Shown: piece after piece, positions 20,374 through 32,557 of the stretch
How the letters are laid out: every line of letters begins with the position of its first letter
How positions within the stretch are numbered: the first letter of the stretch is position 1
NCBI RefSeq assembly: GCF_037975245.1
Contig: NC_092579.1
Coordinates: 22,797,166 to 22,861,165, forward strand
Reading direction: 5' to 3'
DNA: 64,000 nucleotides
DNA from: Apostichopus japonicus
Lineage: Eukaryota > Echinodermata > Holothuroidea > Aspidochirotida > Stichopodidae
Made by a program: the position numbers and the translations under genes
Notes under the pieces: generated by a model
Told to the model about the DNA's origin: nothing
Databases searched by the model: none
Seen by the model: only the letters and a program-made list of their open reading frames with translations

Positions 20374-20517
20374 AGGGCAGCTCTGCAGTAGCAAACTGGA
20401 GAGATGGGGAAAAACTTAGAAGCTTCCAAATAAATGAGTGCTTGTCTTACCTTAGAAGATGAACAGGTTCTCCAGTCAGAAAACAATATAAAAAATGGTA
20501 GCGTTTAAAAAAACGCT

Positions 20518-20523
20518 TTTATT
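20518..20523 (-). terminator. Candidate polyadenylation signal of MFSD6-like gene
   Basis: AATAAA on the minus strand, about 180 nt after the stop codon at 20702 and just before the LINE begins. Position is plausible; no cleavage site was verified. Confidence 0.45.
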
Positions 20524-20701
20524 CTTCCCTTCAGGGACTAATACAAGGAGAGGAACACTTAGACTGCTATTCTAACAGAAAGGATGAACAAGTTCCGTGA
20601 TGTAGTTTGAACAGTTATACATTCCACGCATTCCAAGCAACCATGACAACGTGACAGCACGGACGCAAAGATGTAATCGGCATGACTGGTCTGAGTCTGT
20701 A

Positions 20702-20856
20702 TTATACCTTCTCTTCCTCCTTTCTTTTAGTATCCTTGATTGGAATCAACATCATCAGCAGTAAAACAGCACAGCAAGCAGCCATCCCCCGAAAAAGAAC
20801 CCGAGGACCAAATCTGTCATAGACTATGCCACCTATAAGGATGCCGATAAGTTCCC
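20702..20856 (-). CDS. MFSD6-like terminal coding exon
   Basis: 155 bp, acceptor CCATCTGCAG. It reads GELIGILIGGIVYDRFGPRV, one more hydrophobic helix, then IKDTKRKEEEKV and TAA. Splicing G/GG restores Gly. Confidence 0.9.
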
Positions 20857-23800
20857 CTGCAGATGGAAGAGAAACAAGTTTTAAATTTATTATTTTACAT
20901 ATTTAAAAAAACATACACATATGTATTTACTAGTTTTTGTTCTTAAGAAAAAGATATAAGGGCTTATTATTCATAGAAATGAGGAGGGCGAAGACGGGGG
21001 GGGGGGGGGGGGGCAGTGGTAACATATAAAATGAAATTTTAAAGTTTGGATCAGATGCATTCAAAGTGAAGGTAAAACACTCAAAGCGACATTCCTGGTT
21101 TTCTGATCAAAGCTGGGTTATTAATCAATAAGAAACAATTAGTGACAACTATGTAAATTATGCTTATGTACATAATATTATGCAAATTACACTTATTAAA
21201 ATACTGAATGCGAACTATTAATGAAACACTATTGCAAAACTAAACCAAAGTACATGGCAGTTTTTAAACTTACCTAGACCTTCATCAAAAGCGGTAACCA
21301 TCGCTTGCATAGTACTAGACATTCCCTCAGGGGCAATCTGATTGGCGTAAATAACCAAACTGGGCCATAGAAAACCGAATGTTACACCATGAAGGGCCTC
21401 AATGGGTAATATCAAGACCGGATTCGTAGGTAAAGAATTAGCGAGTTGACGAATAACGTGTCCAAAGACGCCAATAGTCATAACAGCACTGGAACCTAAC
21501 TTACTTATAAGCCTCTGTGAAATGTACATACAAGGTATCTCAGCGAGACATTCAAACACCGGGCAAAGACCAATCACAATCTTCGATGCATTGAGATCTT
21601 CCAGGAACAAAAATAGATAGGTCACAATAACACCCTTGGATGCTCCAGTGATTATCAACACCAGCAAAAATCTGAAAACGTTTAATCTTTTTAACAGTTT
21701 AAAAAACGATTTATAGAATGATTTGGTAGGTGCTTTGGAAATAACTTCGATTTTAGACAGAGGAAAGAGAGCTATGAATGCACAAGAAACACAAGTCAGT
21801 ACAAGCGGCATGAAATATCTACTATTGTAGCAAACATCTCCGCGAGCAGCGCCTCGTCGTTCGGACCACTCCATTAAAAACCCGGCTACCAGGGACATCA
21901 CCACCACGGACAGTGACGCCAGATATCTCTGTTGGCCATATGAGCTTCCCGTGTACTTGTTACATAGTTCTATCGTGGTGGAGTCGATAAGGACGTGCCA
22001 GTTTATAATGAACATATAAACAAACAGCATACTACAAAATGCCGTTAAAAAGGTTCGAAGCGAATCACCATGGTTACTGGTGGCGCTCTCCTGAGGTGCT
22101 GTAAAGTGAGTTACATCGTTGTCCACTACGACGTATTCAGTTTGTACGTTATCTGGGTAGAAACCATCAAGTTCATCTTCACTAGGAGAGGACACTGAAC
22201 TGTTCATGAATGGATTGTTTGTACTTGGTTCAAACACGTTGATCTTAGATCCGTTAAATTCCTTTCCACTACAAATATCCTGGTTGGCTACCGGAATGAA
22301 TATCAAACAGAGAGGTGAAGTGCATAGTCCAATAACACAACAGAACATGAGAACACGATGAAGGTGGAATTTATCAGCTATTGAGCCCCATAGTGGTGTA
22401 GATACCATAGCCATTACTGGTCTGATACTGGATATTATACCAAGAGCAATCGCTGATAAACCGAGTTGATAGAAGTGAAGGTGTACAAACGGTATAAATG
22501 AGCTGAGAGCTGTAAAGAAAGAAAAATATATACATATATGTTTATTAAAGAACGTTATTCTTTGTCAAGATAAACTCTATTTCAGTTAAGTATTCAACTG
22601 AGCACAAATACTGATCAATTTATCAAGCTAATGAACACGATACGTGTCACTACATACCGATCGTAAATCATCCCATCATCACGTTATAATATGATATTAG
22701 AGACGCAGTTATGTAGAGACGCAGTTATGTCATCTTGCACATAGCAGACTATTATTGAATCACTACTGATCGATATTACCAACACACAATCGTCTTGTAT
22801 CATTATCTCACTATCATAATACATTGTCAATCGTTATTATATTATCAGATATTATAATAAGTAAACTTCATCATTTATCATCAGTGACGTCACAAATTGT
22901 ATCCAATCATCACTTGATCATGTCGTCACTTGTGGAGAAGCCGTGTTGACGTCATGTTGTTATCAATAGTTTTTTTTTTTTTTATCTACTATCATTACAG
23001 CCCTGAAGTCGTCATTAACGCTTTTCATATTTCACTCACTGTTAAGGTCGTTGGGGGTCAACTTGCTAATTAACTGACTGAGATAGTGCACCGTCTATTG
23101 GATTATTTAACGTGCCATCATTACCACCACCACTATAGTAACACCATCTGAATCAGTTACATGGTGGAGTTCAGTAACGCCATCATGATACCACCAGTGA
23201 CGTCATAAATTATCGCATTATCACTTGATCACGTCTACTGGAGACGCCGTTATATCACCATGTTGTTATCGCCAGTTATTTATCAACACCAACTTATTCA
23301 TATATACTTTTTTCAAGGTGATAACTCCCCCATCGTGTAATCAGAAACGTTGCATGTTAGCTCATCCTCATTTCATTGTGTCGCCCCTTTAAGTCGGCTG
23401 CAGTCTGAACTCAACGCGACCAGACTCAATTGCCCGTACAATGTCATGTTCATATCTTCTTCTTTTTTTTTTTCTTCTTCTTTTTTTTTTGGGCTATCCT
23501 TAATTCAAACTTTGCATTCAATGTACAATTTGGTTTTTTCCATTTTCGTAAATAGCCAATAGCTATTTCTTCAAAACCGACAATAATTGTGAAAATTAAA
23601 GTGATCGATTAACAAAAGTATACTAGATTAATACGAATTTCGAAATATATATAATACACATTCCCACGTTAGCAGATATTAAAGGTGTAGCTGAATTTGG
23701 ACAAATAGTGACTCCGAAAACCTAAACATCAAAGAGAGAAGAACAACTAGAAAATGTTGCGTACAGGTTATTGTAAGAACTGGGAGAGCGAGTTTCGCAC

Positions 23801-26800
23801 TTATGAAGATATTTCTCCACCTGTAGCAAGAATTTCAACTTATTGAAGAATGCAGTTGTATTTGGAATACCACTGTTCATTTTTTCTTGATAAATATAAT
23901 ACTTCATATGAAAGATAAGGATATTCATAGGGTGTTTTACTTGAAGACGATAACCAAAATATATATCTTGCTTAGACAAAACAAATTGTCTATTTAATAT
24001 TTTCTGCTCAACATTTAAAATAAAGTTGAAGGTAATATTACACTCCCAAAATAAATGAACTAACGTTTCATCTCTTTCACCACAGAACGTACAACGTGGA
24101 TTATCCTCTTTATTCATTAAAAAAGTAAATAATTAGTACTTAAAATACGATGTATAAAGCGGAACTGAAAGTATTGAATCTTAGTAACTCTAAGTGGCTG
24201 GAAAGGCATCTGAAAAATATCTTTCCACTGAAGCTCACCTATATCTATTGAAGTGCAAATTCAATTTAGAGATTGACTTCGGTGGTGTTACAAATCTCTG
24301 GATAAGCTGATTACATATGTAACGTGAAAGGAATGGCATATTATGAATAGAATCTAGTAAAGACACCCCATTGTTATCACCCTGTGTAAATAACTCTTTC
24401 CAAATGACTGGGAATTGCGTAGATAATACCATAATACGTTGTAAGAGGACAATTAAAGTTATTTTTTTCAACGACGAGTGTGATAAGAAACAATAGTTGT
24501 CATCTAATAAATCTTTTAAATATGCAATCTCCTTTTCCTGCCAGTCTTTATAAAAAAAAAATTATGATAAACTTTAATGTTATGATTATTCCAAATGATT
24601 TGATCCTTGAAGTTACAAGTTGGGTTCTTAAATGCAAAACGGGACCAGCCATGGATAACATCATTTAAAAACTTATTAGTTGTCTTAATGTCTTCATATG
24701 AACAATTACAAGCAAATAAACGATGTTTGCCAAAATTCCTTAAATAAAAGTTGAAGTATAATTTCCATAATGCAACACTTTTATCATGATATCGCCTCAC
24801 CCAAGTACGTTTTAAACCATCAATGAAGCTGTTAAGATAGACTGCTTTTAACCCACCACTGGCAATATAGGATTTATTAAAGTAGTACGCCTCATTTTAT
24901 CAGGTTTTCCTGACCAAATAAACTAATAAATAATCGACTCAATCAACTAAATGAAATATTCAGGCGGGTTCGGAAGATTCGGAAGATTTAATATTAATAG
25001 CTAAAATTTCAGCGCAGATAATAAAGATATAAGGACTTAAAGGGCAACCCTGTCTCACTCCTCTATAAACAGAAAATGAATAACCTTGTCGGTGACTGAT
25101 GCCGTAGGGTTGCAATAAATAGTACGAACCCAATGACAACAATTGTCAGTAAATTTGAAATAAATGTAAACACTGAAATATAAAATTCAAATTCAACTTT
25201 CTCAAAATCAATAAACAGGGAAAAAACCGGGATAGATTGTTCACTGCAGAAATCAATAGTATCAAGAATACAGCAAATATTCTCGCCGATAAAGCGACCT
25301 TTTATAAAAACCAGTTTGATTGGGACCAATAATCGAAGAAAGAATTCTATTTACTCTCGCTGCTAATGCTTTATAGAACAAATTTTATAATCAGTATTTA
25401 AAAGTGAAATTGGGCGGAAATTCTTAACAAGAGTGTGATTAGGAACAGGGCAGAGGGACACTACGAGTTTGCTCGTCGGAAAGGGAACCCTGGGTATAAG
25501 CATAGTTCAAAGAGGAAGTTATACGATAGAACCAATATTTGACCAACATTGCTTGTAGAAGTCCACAGGGAGCCCATCACTATACCAGGACTCTTACCGT
25601 TAACCATAGAAAATAGGGCAACTTTACATTCACTCTCTGATAATAATAAAACCATCACACGAATCTGCCTCTTCATTATCTAAAAAGCTTTTAGACTACA
25701 GCATGAACGTAAAAATGGTAGAATTATTAGTCTCTTCTCCCTTATACAAATTCTCGTCAAAAGTGCGTAATTCGTTAAGAATTTCAAAATTCTCAGATAA
25801 AATAAAAACCATTATCATCTTTCAAATGACTATAATAACCTTTTGTTTTCCTATTACGTCTTTCGAGATTCAAAAAATATTTTGTAATTCCTTTCTCCTT
25901 GTTCCACCCATTCAGCTCTAGAACGCATAATAATAATACCCTTTAATTTACAATCAAAAAATTTGTTCTAAATTATTCCTTGCAACATTCAAACCCACTC
26001 ATCAAAGCGTCGGAAAGAAGAACCGATGTGGACCTCCGTTCTTTTAATTTCCGCATTAAATATCTAATTTACAGTAGCTTTTTGTCAATAATACAGTCAC
26101 TCCCTGCATTGTGTACTGGACTTTCCCTATGTGAAACTGTACATGTAGCAGACTGCATACAGGCGAAAGTTGCCGACGTTCGTCGCGGTGATCATTCGTA
26201 AAAGTACTGAGTGACGTCACTTTCGTGACGTCAGAGAAATGTACTGTACAAAACTTTGACGTCCAGAAGAAATATTCTGAAAAACCATTACGTCACGACC
26301 ACGCCTCTTTAAGTACCTCCGTAGGCTGAGTCATATGAAACTGTTTCTCTAACACTGCGATGTGTCTAAGAAGATTAGGATGCTTTCTTTCATTTGTTTT
26401 TTCTGACTATAGAAGCAACACGGATTTTATACTTAATATACTCCCATTTTAGAACTGGGTTGCTATGGGGAATGGAATTTAGAGCAGAAGCAATAGTGTT
26501 CTCGATTAACTGAATGTATAGTAATGATTAGCAAGCAATGAACAATTCAATTTCCAGTATCCCGGACCTCTTTTAAAAATAATTAATGCTAATTTCTAAA
26601 TCAATAATGGAGTGATCTGAAAGGAGGTTATAGGGAGAATAGAGAATTTGGTAACAGAACTTACGAAACTACGAAAAATTACTAAAATACTATCAAAAAA
26701 ATCCAGCCGACAACAAATATCATACGAACTATTCGATCTCCAAGAAAATTCTTTGCTATGGGGATTTCTCTCTCTCTCCAAATATCAATTAAATTAAAAT

Positions 26801-29800
26801 TAAATCTAAACACTTATCATGAGCGTTAAAATTAAAAAATTAAAATCCCCACCAATAATTATAGAATCACAAGAAAAATTATGGAATTTAGCACACATAT
26901 CAGAATCATCGAAGTTGGGACCAAAAATACACACCAAAGTGAGAATACTGTCGAATATTTTGAATACGCCAAAAAGACTTTTGCCGTTGGCAGATGCAGA
27001 AATGTGTAGAATGGTCACCCTTCTAACCGAGGGCGCAACAGAATACTAGCCCCTCTACTTGACGAAGTCCCGTGACTACAAATGATATCACCTCCCATTC
27101 ATTGCACCAATAAGATTCATCGCTTGCTATACTATGAGTTTCTTGTAAAAAATAAATATCTCTATTGTACGGTTTAAAAGTGCCATCAACATAAGAAAAC
27201 TTTGCCCCAAATAAGTCAACATTTTTCAGTAAATTGTTTAGATAACAAGATAATATCTTATCAAAAATCAGAAAAATGTTGGATTGCTCAGTTGTTTTAA
27301 CTGAGTAAGTGAACAATTTTCTGCAAAATGTTGCTCAGTTGGAATGAAGTGACCAATTGAACATTTTGCAGAAAAATGTTCAATTGCTCAGTTGGAATGA
27401 AGTGAACGATTAAACATTTTGCAGAAAAATGTTGAATTGACAAGATACGATAAGTTGTCAATTGAACATTTTGCAGAAAAATGTTGAATTGGCGAGATAC
27501 GATAAGTTGTCAATTGAACATTTTGCAGAAAATTGTGCAATTGCTCAGTTGGAATGAAGTGAACGATTAAACATTTTGCAAAAAAAATGTTCAATTGACG
27601 AGATACGATAAGTTGTCAATTGAACATTTTGCAGAAAATTGTGCAATTGCTCAGTTGGAATGAAGTGAACGATTAAACATTTTGCAAAAAAAATGTTCAA
27701 TTGACGAGATACGAAAAGTTGTCATTTGAACATTTTGCAGAAAATTGTGCAATTGCTCAGTTGGAATGAAGTGAACGATTAAACATTTTGCAAAAAAATG
27801 TTGAATTGACGAGATACGATAAGTTGTCAATTGAACATTTTGCAGAAAATTGTTCAATTGCTCAGTTGGAATGAAGTGAACAATTGAACATTTTGCAGAA
27901 AAATGCTGAGTTGACGAGATACGATAAGTTGTCAATTGAACATTTTGCAGAAAATTGTTCAGTTGGAATGAGTGAACAATTGAACAATTTGCAGAAAAAT
28001 GTTGAATTGACGAGATACGATAAGTTGTCAATTAAACATTTGCAGAAAATTGTTCATTTGGAGTGACGTGAACAATTGAATATTTTGCAGAAAAATGTTG
28101 AGTTGACGAGATACGATAAGTTGTCAATTAAACATTTTGCAGAAAATTGGTCAATTGGAATGAAGTGAACAATTTAACATTTTGCAGAAAAATGTTGAAT
28201 TGACGAGATACGATAAGTTGTCATTTGAAAATTTTACAGAAAATTGTGCAATTGCTCAGTTGGAAAGAAGTGAACAATTAAACATTTTGCAGAAAAATGT
28301 TGAGTTGACGAGATACGATAAGTTGTCAATTAAACATTTTGCAGAAAATTGTTCAATTGGAATGAAGTGAAGCATTTAACATTTCGCAGAAAAATGTTGA
28401 ATTGACGAGATACAATAAGTTGTCAATTGAACATTTTGCAGAAAATTGTGTAATTGGACTGAAGTGAACAATTAAACATTTTGCAGAAAATTGTGTAATT
28501 GGACTGAAGTGAACAATTTAACATTTTGCAGAAAAATGTTGAATTGACGAGATAAAATTGTCAATTGGACATTTTGCAGAAATTTTTTCAATTGCTCAGT
28601 TAAAGCAACTGAGCAATTCACCTTTTTTCTGAATTTTGATAAGATATTATCTTGTTATCTAAACAATTGACTGAAAAATGTCAACTTATGGGGCAAAGTT
28701 TTTCTTATGTTGATGGCAATTTTAAGCTTCCGTACTAATGAGTGTATGGAGGAAGGGGAAAGTCCGTTTTTTATGTTGCCTATTATAATTCCACGAACAT
28801 TACTAATACGGTAACAAGGCCATGATGATAAAAGTATATAATATTATAAAAGGCCACTAGATAAACTACTACAGTACAATTTATTGTATAAACAATAACA
28901 CACCTGAGATTGCTCAACAAAAAATAAGAAAAAATAATCAAATGGGTGGGGGGGGGGGTTCTTTTCACCCCAAATCAGCTGAAGTGGTTCAATCAACCAA
29001 AACAATAGCACTAGCCTGGGCTCATACATAGTAAGGGTAGCCTGTACTACATGTGAGTCAAAAAGAAAAGAAAAGGTATTGAAAGTACAACGGATAACTT
29101 ACAATTGTTGAGGACATACTGTCCTTATGACACAACGATACAGGAGTCCATGTCGATTTCCAATGAGATATGAGTTCAAAATTAATGGGGCTTTCCAGTG
29201 ATCTCACGCCACTTTCCTCCTGTGAAACGTAATTTGGTTCCCTGGTGGTAGAGGTTCTTAACCTGAGTAGACCATTTCTTATTTACAGTCAAATCTTTTG
29301 GTTAAGTCATCGACGATGAAGAATGTCTGTCCTACCAGCGCCGTCCGTCTGTTCTTCATAACGAAGAATAACGAAGACCTTATCCTTAAAGGAGTGACAT
29401 CGTACCAGTTTGTGAGGTGGTCTGTCCCCATGCCGTCTCTGTGGAATCGCTCGATGGAGATATTTGGAGCATCGGGCAGTAGAGAGGTTACCGTGCTTTT
29501 GACGATCGCTTCACAATCCTCCCCTTCAGATTGAAGTATGCCGACAACTCGGAAATTGTTCCGTCGAGACATTCTTTCAAGCTTGTTTGTGTCCGATGAG
29601 GTATTGTTCGAGGCCTGTTCGAGACGTGTTACTCTGTGATTGAGTTATTTGGATTCCTTTGGTTTTGGCCGCCATCTTTTTTTTCTAATGAGTCTAATCG
29701 TTTGGCCAAAAATTTGAGGGCTTTTCCCAAGCTCTGACTCAAGTTTGGCCATTCAGCCCTGTAATTCTCTAATTGAGCGTTTCGCAGCTACGTGAAAACT

Positions 29801-31306
29801 ATCGATAGAATGTTTCCAGTTATCTTGATTATCTCTCAGAGTATCGCTCTTCGACTACCTGTGCATGACGTAGTAGGCCTAACTGGTTAGGCGTGGTCTG
29901 GGATTTCGGCCGTGCACAATTTTGTTTATTTGCCGATGAGAATCGGTCTCTTCTTCCAGGTCCTGGCATTTTCACGAAAAGGGCAGTCCGATTAAATGAA
30001 TTATTCTTGAAGAAATGCTGAAAAATGTTATATCCGTGTAAAAGAATGATTTTACTCACTGGAGCTCAGAAAATAACCCGCCATATCCATACTACTCGTA
30101 ATAAACGTAGCGTCCTATTGCCATTCAAGCGGGAAGATGCTAGATGTTGAATTTCCCAGACTGAAGACATCGTGACTTTTAACTGGCTTAATCTTTCTTT
30201 CTTCTCTCAGCATCCCTTGTCTACTAATCCTCTTACATCTATCTCTTTGTGTTCACCATGCTCATTAACCTGTCTGTATTCTGTGCCTGTTTTTGTCCCT
30301 TCTGTTACTGTTACTTGTCATTTAGCCTTTGAAGAAGATCCTGCTAGGATCGAAACGTCAGGCCAACTTACTTTTACACATTGGCTTAATCTTGATCAGT
30401 AGTTTAGTGTTAATCACACGCATATATGCCCGAGTATTCACATCTGACGTGCACATGATCTTGAAGGTATGTATGTGGGGGAAGGGGGGGGTGTCAAATT
30501 CTACAATCCCCGACTTATTTAGGTACTAGGCGCAGGACAATTTATATGGAAGGAACAGTGGTGCATTAAGGATTTGACAAACGAAACGATGTGACCCAGG
30601 GGTACGTCATTGAGGCCGATTCCATTGTAGGAGGAGGGGTATGAAATTTAAAATGAAGACGTCAAATGGTGCATATTCCTTTGAGGCATATTTAGACTAC
30701 ATATTAGGGCTAAGCGCAAAAGCGGTCTATTTCTTCCTCGACAGAATATAACAAATCCCCCGTCTAACGTTTCCCCCTGACTGACGTTGGAGGTTGCAGA
30801 CATGCTCCCCTTCCCCTTTGTCCACGACTATACACGATATACCACGTAACGCCGTTTGCGTTGTCTTGGGTGCGCGCGTTGAATAGAGTGGATTGCGGTC
30901 GGCTTTACAGACTAAAATCATCAATATTGTTATCAAAAGTGCTCTCATTTGGCAAAGACAGTTTATCGTAAATACAGCCGTCTTCTTTGCAGTCAGCATA
31001 AACATCGTTATCGTTAGCTCAATAAAAACATCACATTAGTTTTGTCTTTGTCTTATTTTGTCTTTGTCTTTGTTGTCTTTGTCTTTGTTTTATCTTTGTC
31101 TTATTTTGTCTTAAAATGTTGTTTACAAACAAAAAGCCATATTTACCTCCACCCATGAAAAAGTATGCCAGTTTAACTGGGACAAATTTGGCGTCAATTT
31201 GAAAGAATTTGGTTTTCTGAACTTCATCCTCGTGAATGTGTTTTGAAGTACCTGTGACGGAAACAGAATGACATTTAAATCTTGACATTGAGACTTCCTC
31301 TGGCAT
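20702..31306 (-). CDS. MFSD6-like major facilitator superfamily transporter (3 coding exons)
   Basis: Coding exons on the minus strand: 31306-31147, 22509-21274 and 20856-20702. They splice with phase-1 junctions to 516 residues. This is a multi-pass MFS protein at a cell membrane; its substrate is unknown. The N-terminal FVPVKLAYFFMGGALSSFIP and HFYQLGLSAIALGIISSIRP match the first two helices of the MFSD6 family. GSIADKFHLHR (about residues 95-105) is the motif-A-like loop between helices 2 and 3. An acidic extracellular loop follows, then further helices with GRQR-like YGQQRYLAS. The last exon gives GELIGILIGGIVYDRFGPRV and a basic/acidic tail. The first ATG of the open frame was taken as start. 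Upstream noncoding exons are not visible. Confidence 0.88.
21274..22509 (-). CDS. MFSD6-like coding exon 2
   Basis: 1,236-bp exon carrying most of the transporter. The acceptor is TTTCTTTACAG and the donor CTAG/GTAAGT. It holds about ten hydrophobic segments, with several Asn-X-Ser/Thr sites in the loop between the third and fourth (for example NGS, NSS). Confidence 0.9.
22877..23285 (+). repeat. Two diverged copies of a TGACGTCA-containing segment
   Basis: CAGTGACGTCACAAATTGTA...CACTTGATCATGTC...TTGTTATC (22883-22970) recurs in altered form at 23196-23275 (CAGTGACGTCATAAATTATC...CACTTGATCACGTC...TTGTTATC). Period about 313 bp. It lies in intron 1 of the MFSD6-like gene. Confidence 0.65.
27171..28731 (+). 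mobile_element. Foldback-type element: 140-bp inverted ends around a hairpin satellite
   Basis: Two arms of about 140 bp (27171-27310 and 28592-28731) are inverted copies of each other, sharing for example TTGTTTAGATAACAAGATAA and TGCCATCAACATAAG. Between them are about 12 copies of a roughly 106-bp repeat. GTAC borders both ends (27167-27170, 28732-28735), a possible 4-bp target duplication. LINE ORF2 sequence resumes on both sides, so this is an insertion into that LINE. Superfamily is not known. Confidence 0.8.
27311..28591 (+). repeat. 106-bp satellite made of hairpin half-units
   Basis: The unit alternates two halves, each with the inverted repeat AACATTTT-GCAG-AAAATGTT and separated by CTCAGTTGGAATGAAGTGAA or ACGAGATACGATAAGTTGTC. 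About 12 units; some lack a half-unit or carry A-run length changes. Confidence 0.9.
29250..30000 (-). pseudogene. LINE ORF1 remnant (L1-type, coiled coil plus RRM-like)
   Basis: A minus-strand segment reads MPGPGRRDRFSSANKQN near 29973; later RVTRLEQASNNTSSDTNKLE precedes SRRNNFRVVGILQSEGEDCE and a distant VGQTFFIVDDLTKRFDCK. A coiled-coil region before SRRNNFRVVG and a final DDLTKR element are typical of L1/Tx1 ORF1 proteins. It lies just 5' of the ORF2 remnant and is probably the same insertion. Frame breaks occur around 29650-29820. Confidence 0.75.
30325..30364 (+). ncRNA. Hammerhead-ribozyme-like motif (probably inactive relic)
   Basis: AGCCTTTGAAGAAGATCC, GCT and AGGATCGAAACGTCAGGCC fold as stem I (GCCT/AGGC), a core resembling CUGANGA (here UUGAAGA), a 6-bp stem II (GATCCT/AGGATC), GAAA, then GUC before stem I closes. 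The essential first C of the core is U, so activity is doubtful. Such motifs occur in Penelope-like and other retroelements. No reverse transcriptase lies nearby. Confidence 0.4.
31147..31306 (-). CDS. MFSD6-like coding exon 1
   Basis: Starts MPEEVSMSRFKCH and ends AYFFMGG plus one G. The donor is GGAG/GTAAAT. It was found by matching the truncated helix 1 of exon 2: the split codon G/CT gives Ala and restores a continuous hydrophobic helix. Confidence 0.8.
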
Positions 31307-31447
31307 TATACTAAAACTCGTATAACTTCGTTGTGGTGATTAAGCCAGCAATATTCTTAGATTTTAAGGAATTATGAATGGTCTTCTTACGTTGTTGTGA
31401 GCATCCCACAGTCATCACTGGTATAGAAACAACTAAGAAACTGTAGT

Positions 31448-31758
31448 CAGGCGCGTAGCCAAGGGGGGGGGGGGGGAGAAGGGGGCAGCCGCCCCCCCCC
31501 CCCCCCCTTGAGCATATTTCTTTTAAATGTTTTTATGATATCGCTAGTAATTTCAAAAGAGAAATTGCTAAGATGCAACTTACAAGGCCTGGGAATGCTA
31601 TTTCCAGCGATCTGGGAGACATTTTCAGCCAAAATTTGTACGCTTCGCGCCAATCGTGGTGGCGCTACGCTTAGATAGTTTACAATGCCGTTTCTACGGC
31701 TCTGATAGTTTGCCTACATTTTCTCCCCTCCCTTGGCAAATTCCGGGCTACGCGACTG
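31448..31758 (+). mobile_element. hAT-like non-autonomous element, family C copy 1
   Basis: 311-bp element starting CAGGCGCGTAGCCAAG and ending GGGCTACGCGACTG, with a near-perfect 8-bp target duplication ACTGTAGT/CCTGTAGT (31440-31447, 31759-31766). It is inverted relative to copies at 47675-47971 and 53243-53544. It lies 142 bp upstream of the first MFSD6-like coding exon. Confidence 0.88.
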
Positions 31759-31944
31759 CCTGTAGTCGGGCCCCGGACCCCCGGTTACAATTATGTCACC
31801 GAACCAGCCTTCTGCACTATTCATTTCCTCATAAGTATATTATTAAACTGAGAATACAAAACTTAACCAAACCCTTACCGGCCCCATATATATTTCTGCG
31901 GTCCCCTAATGTCCAAGGGCCTTTCTTTGTATGTAGTTGTATTT

Positions 31945-31946
<2 letters not shown>

Positions 31947-32010
<64 letters not shown>

Positions 32011-32011
32011 C

Positions 32012-32042
<31 letters not shown>

Positions 32043-32105
32043 TACACAAAATACACACACACACGCATATATATATATATATTGAATATATATATATATA
32101 TATGT

Positions 32106-32140
<35 letters not shown>

Positions 32141-32232
32141 GAATATATATATATATATGTATATATATATGTATGTATATATATATATATATATATTGAA
32201 TATATATATATATATGTATATATATATGTATG

Positions 32233-32301
<69 letters not shown>
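31947..32301 (+). repeat. Compound (TA)n microsatellite
   Basis: About 350 bp of TA dinucleotides with ATGTATG and TTGAATATA interruptions. The TTGAATA interruption recurs at about 57-bp spacing (32081, 32138, 32196), a small higher-order repeat. Ile/Tyr-rich frames across it are artefacts. Confidence 0.95.
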
Positions 32302-32303
<2 letters not shown>

Positions 32304-32507
32304 TAATTACATATTTACTGGACTTCGATGTACAAGTTAATCAACTTATGTCTATAGTTACGATATGGTAACTATACCTGGTAGAAAAGTTTCTGTTTCG
32401 TGAGGTGATGATCCTATAGTCAAGTCGTGAAGTTTGATGTTTTCCCCGGTTGAGAGGCCGCCATCTTGTTTTTCTGTTTCTTTCATTTTGACGAAGTTCT
32501 GTAAATA

Positions 32508-32512
<5 letters not shown>

Positions 32513-32554
<42 letters not shown>
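32513..32554 (+). repeat. (TA)n microsatellite
   Basis: Nearly pure TA run of about 40 bp. Confidence 0.9.

Positions 32555-32557
<3 letters not shown>

Larger units (their letters stand above)
23722..28820 (-). pseudogene. L1/Tx1-like LINE ORF2 remnant, split by an insertion
   Basis: Minus-strand pieces in order: NVRGIIIGNIK (about 28780), the foldback insertion 28731-27171, RDIYFLQETHS (about 27155), IIIGGDFN (about 26845), SESECKVALFSMVNGKSPG (about 25640), FSLFIDFEK (about 25215), GVRQGCPLSPYIFIICAEIL (about 25060), and a terminal zinc-ribbon-like CTFCGERDETLVHLFWEC (about 24090). These are the APE endonuclease, reverse transcriptase and zf-RVT parts of an L1/Tx1-clade ORF2. Many stops and frameshifts make it non-functional. 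It lies in MFSD6-like intron 1, in the host gene's orientation. Confidence 0.88.

Noticed and set aside
27311-28591. Repeat-spacer look of the 106-bp satellite
   Set aside because: The spacers are themselves two repeated linkers; it is a satellite, not CRISPR.
31656-32371. 216- and 144-residue Ile/Tyr-rich frames
   Set aside because: Translation of a (TA)n microsatellite joined to part of a hAT-like element.
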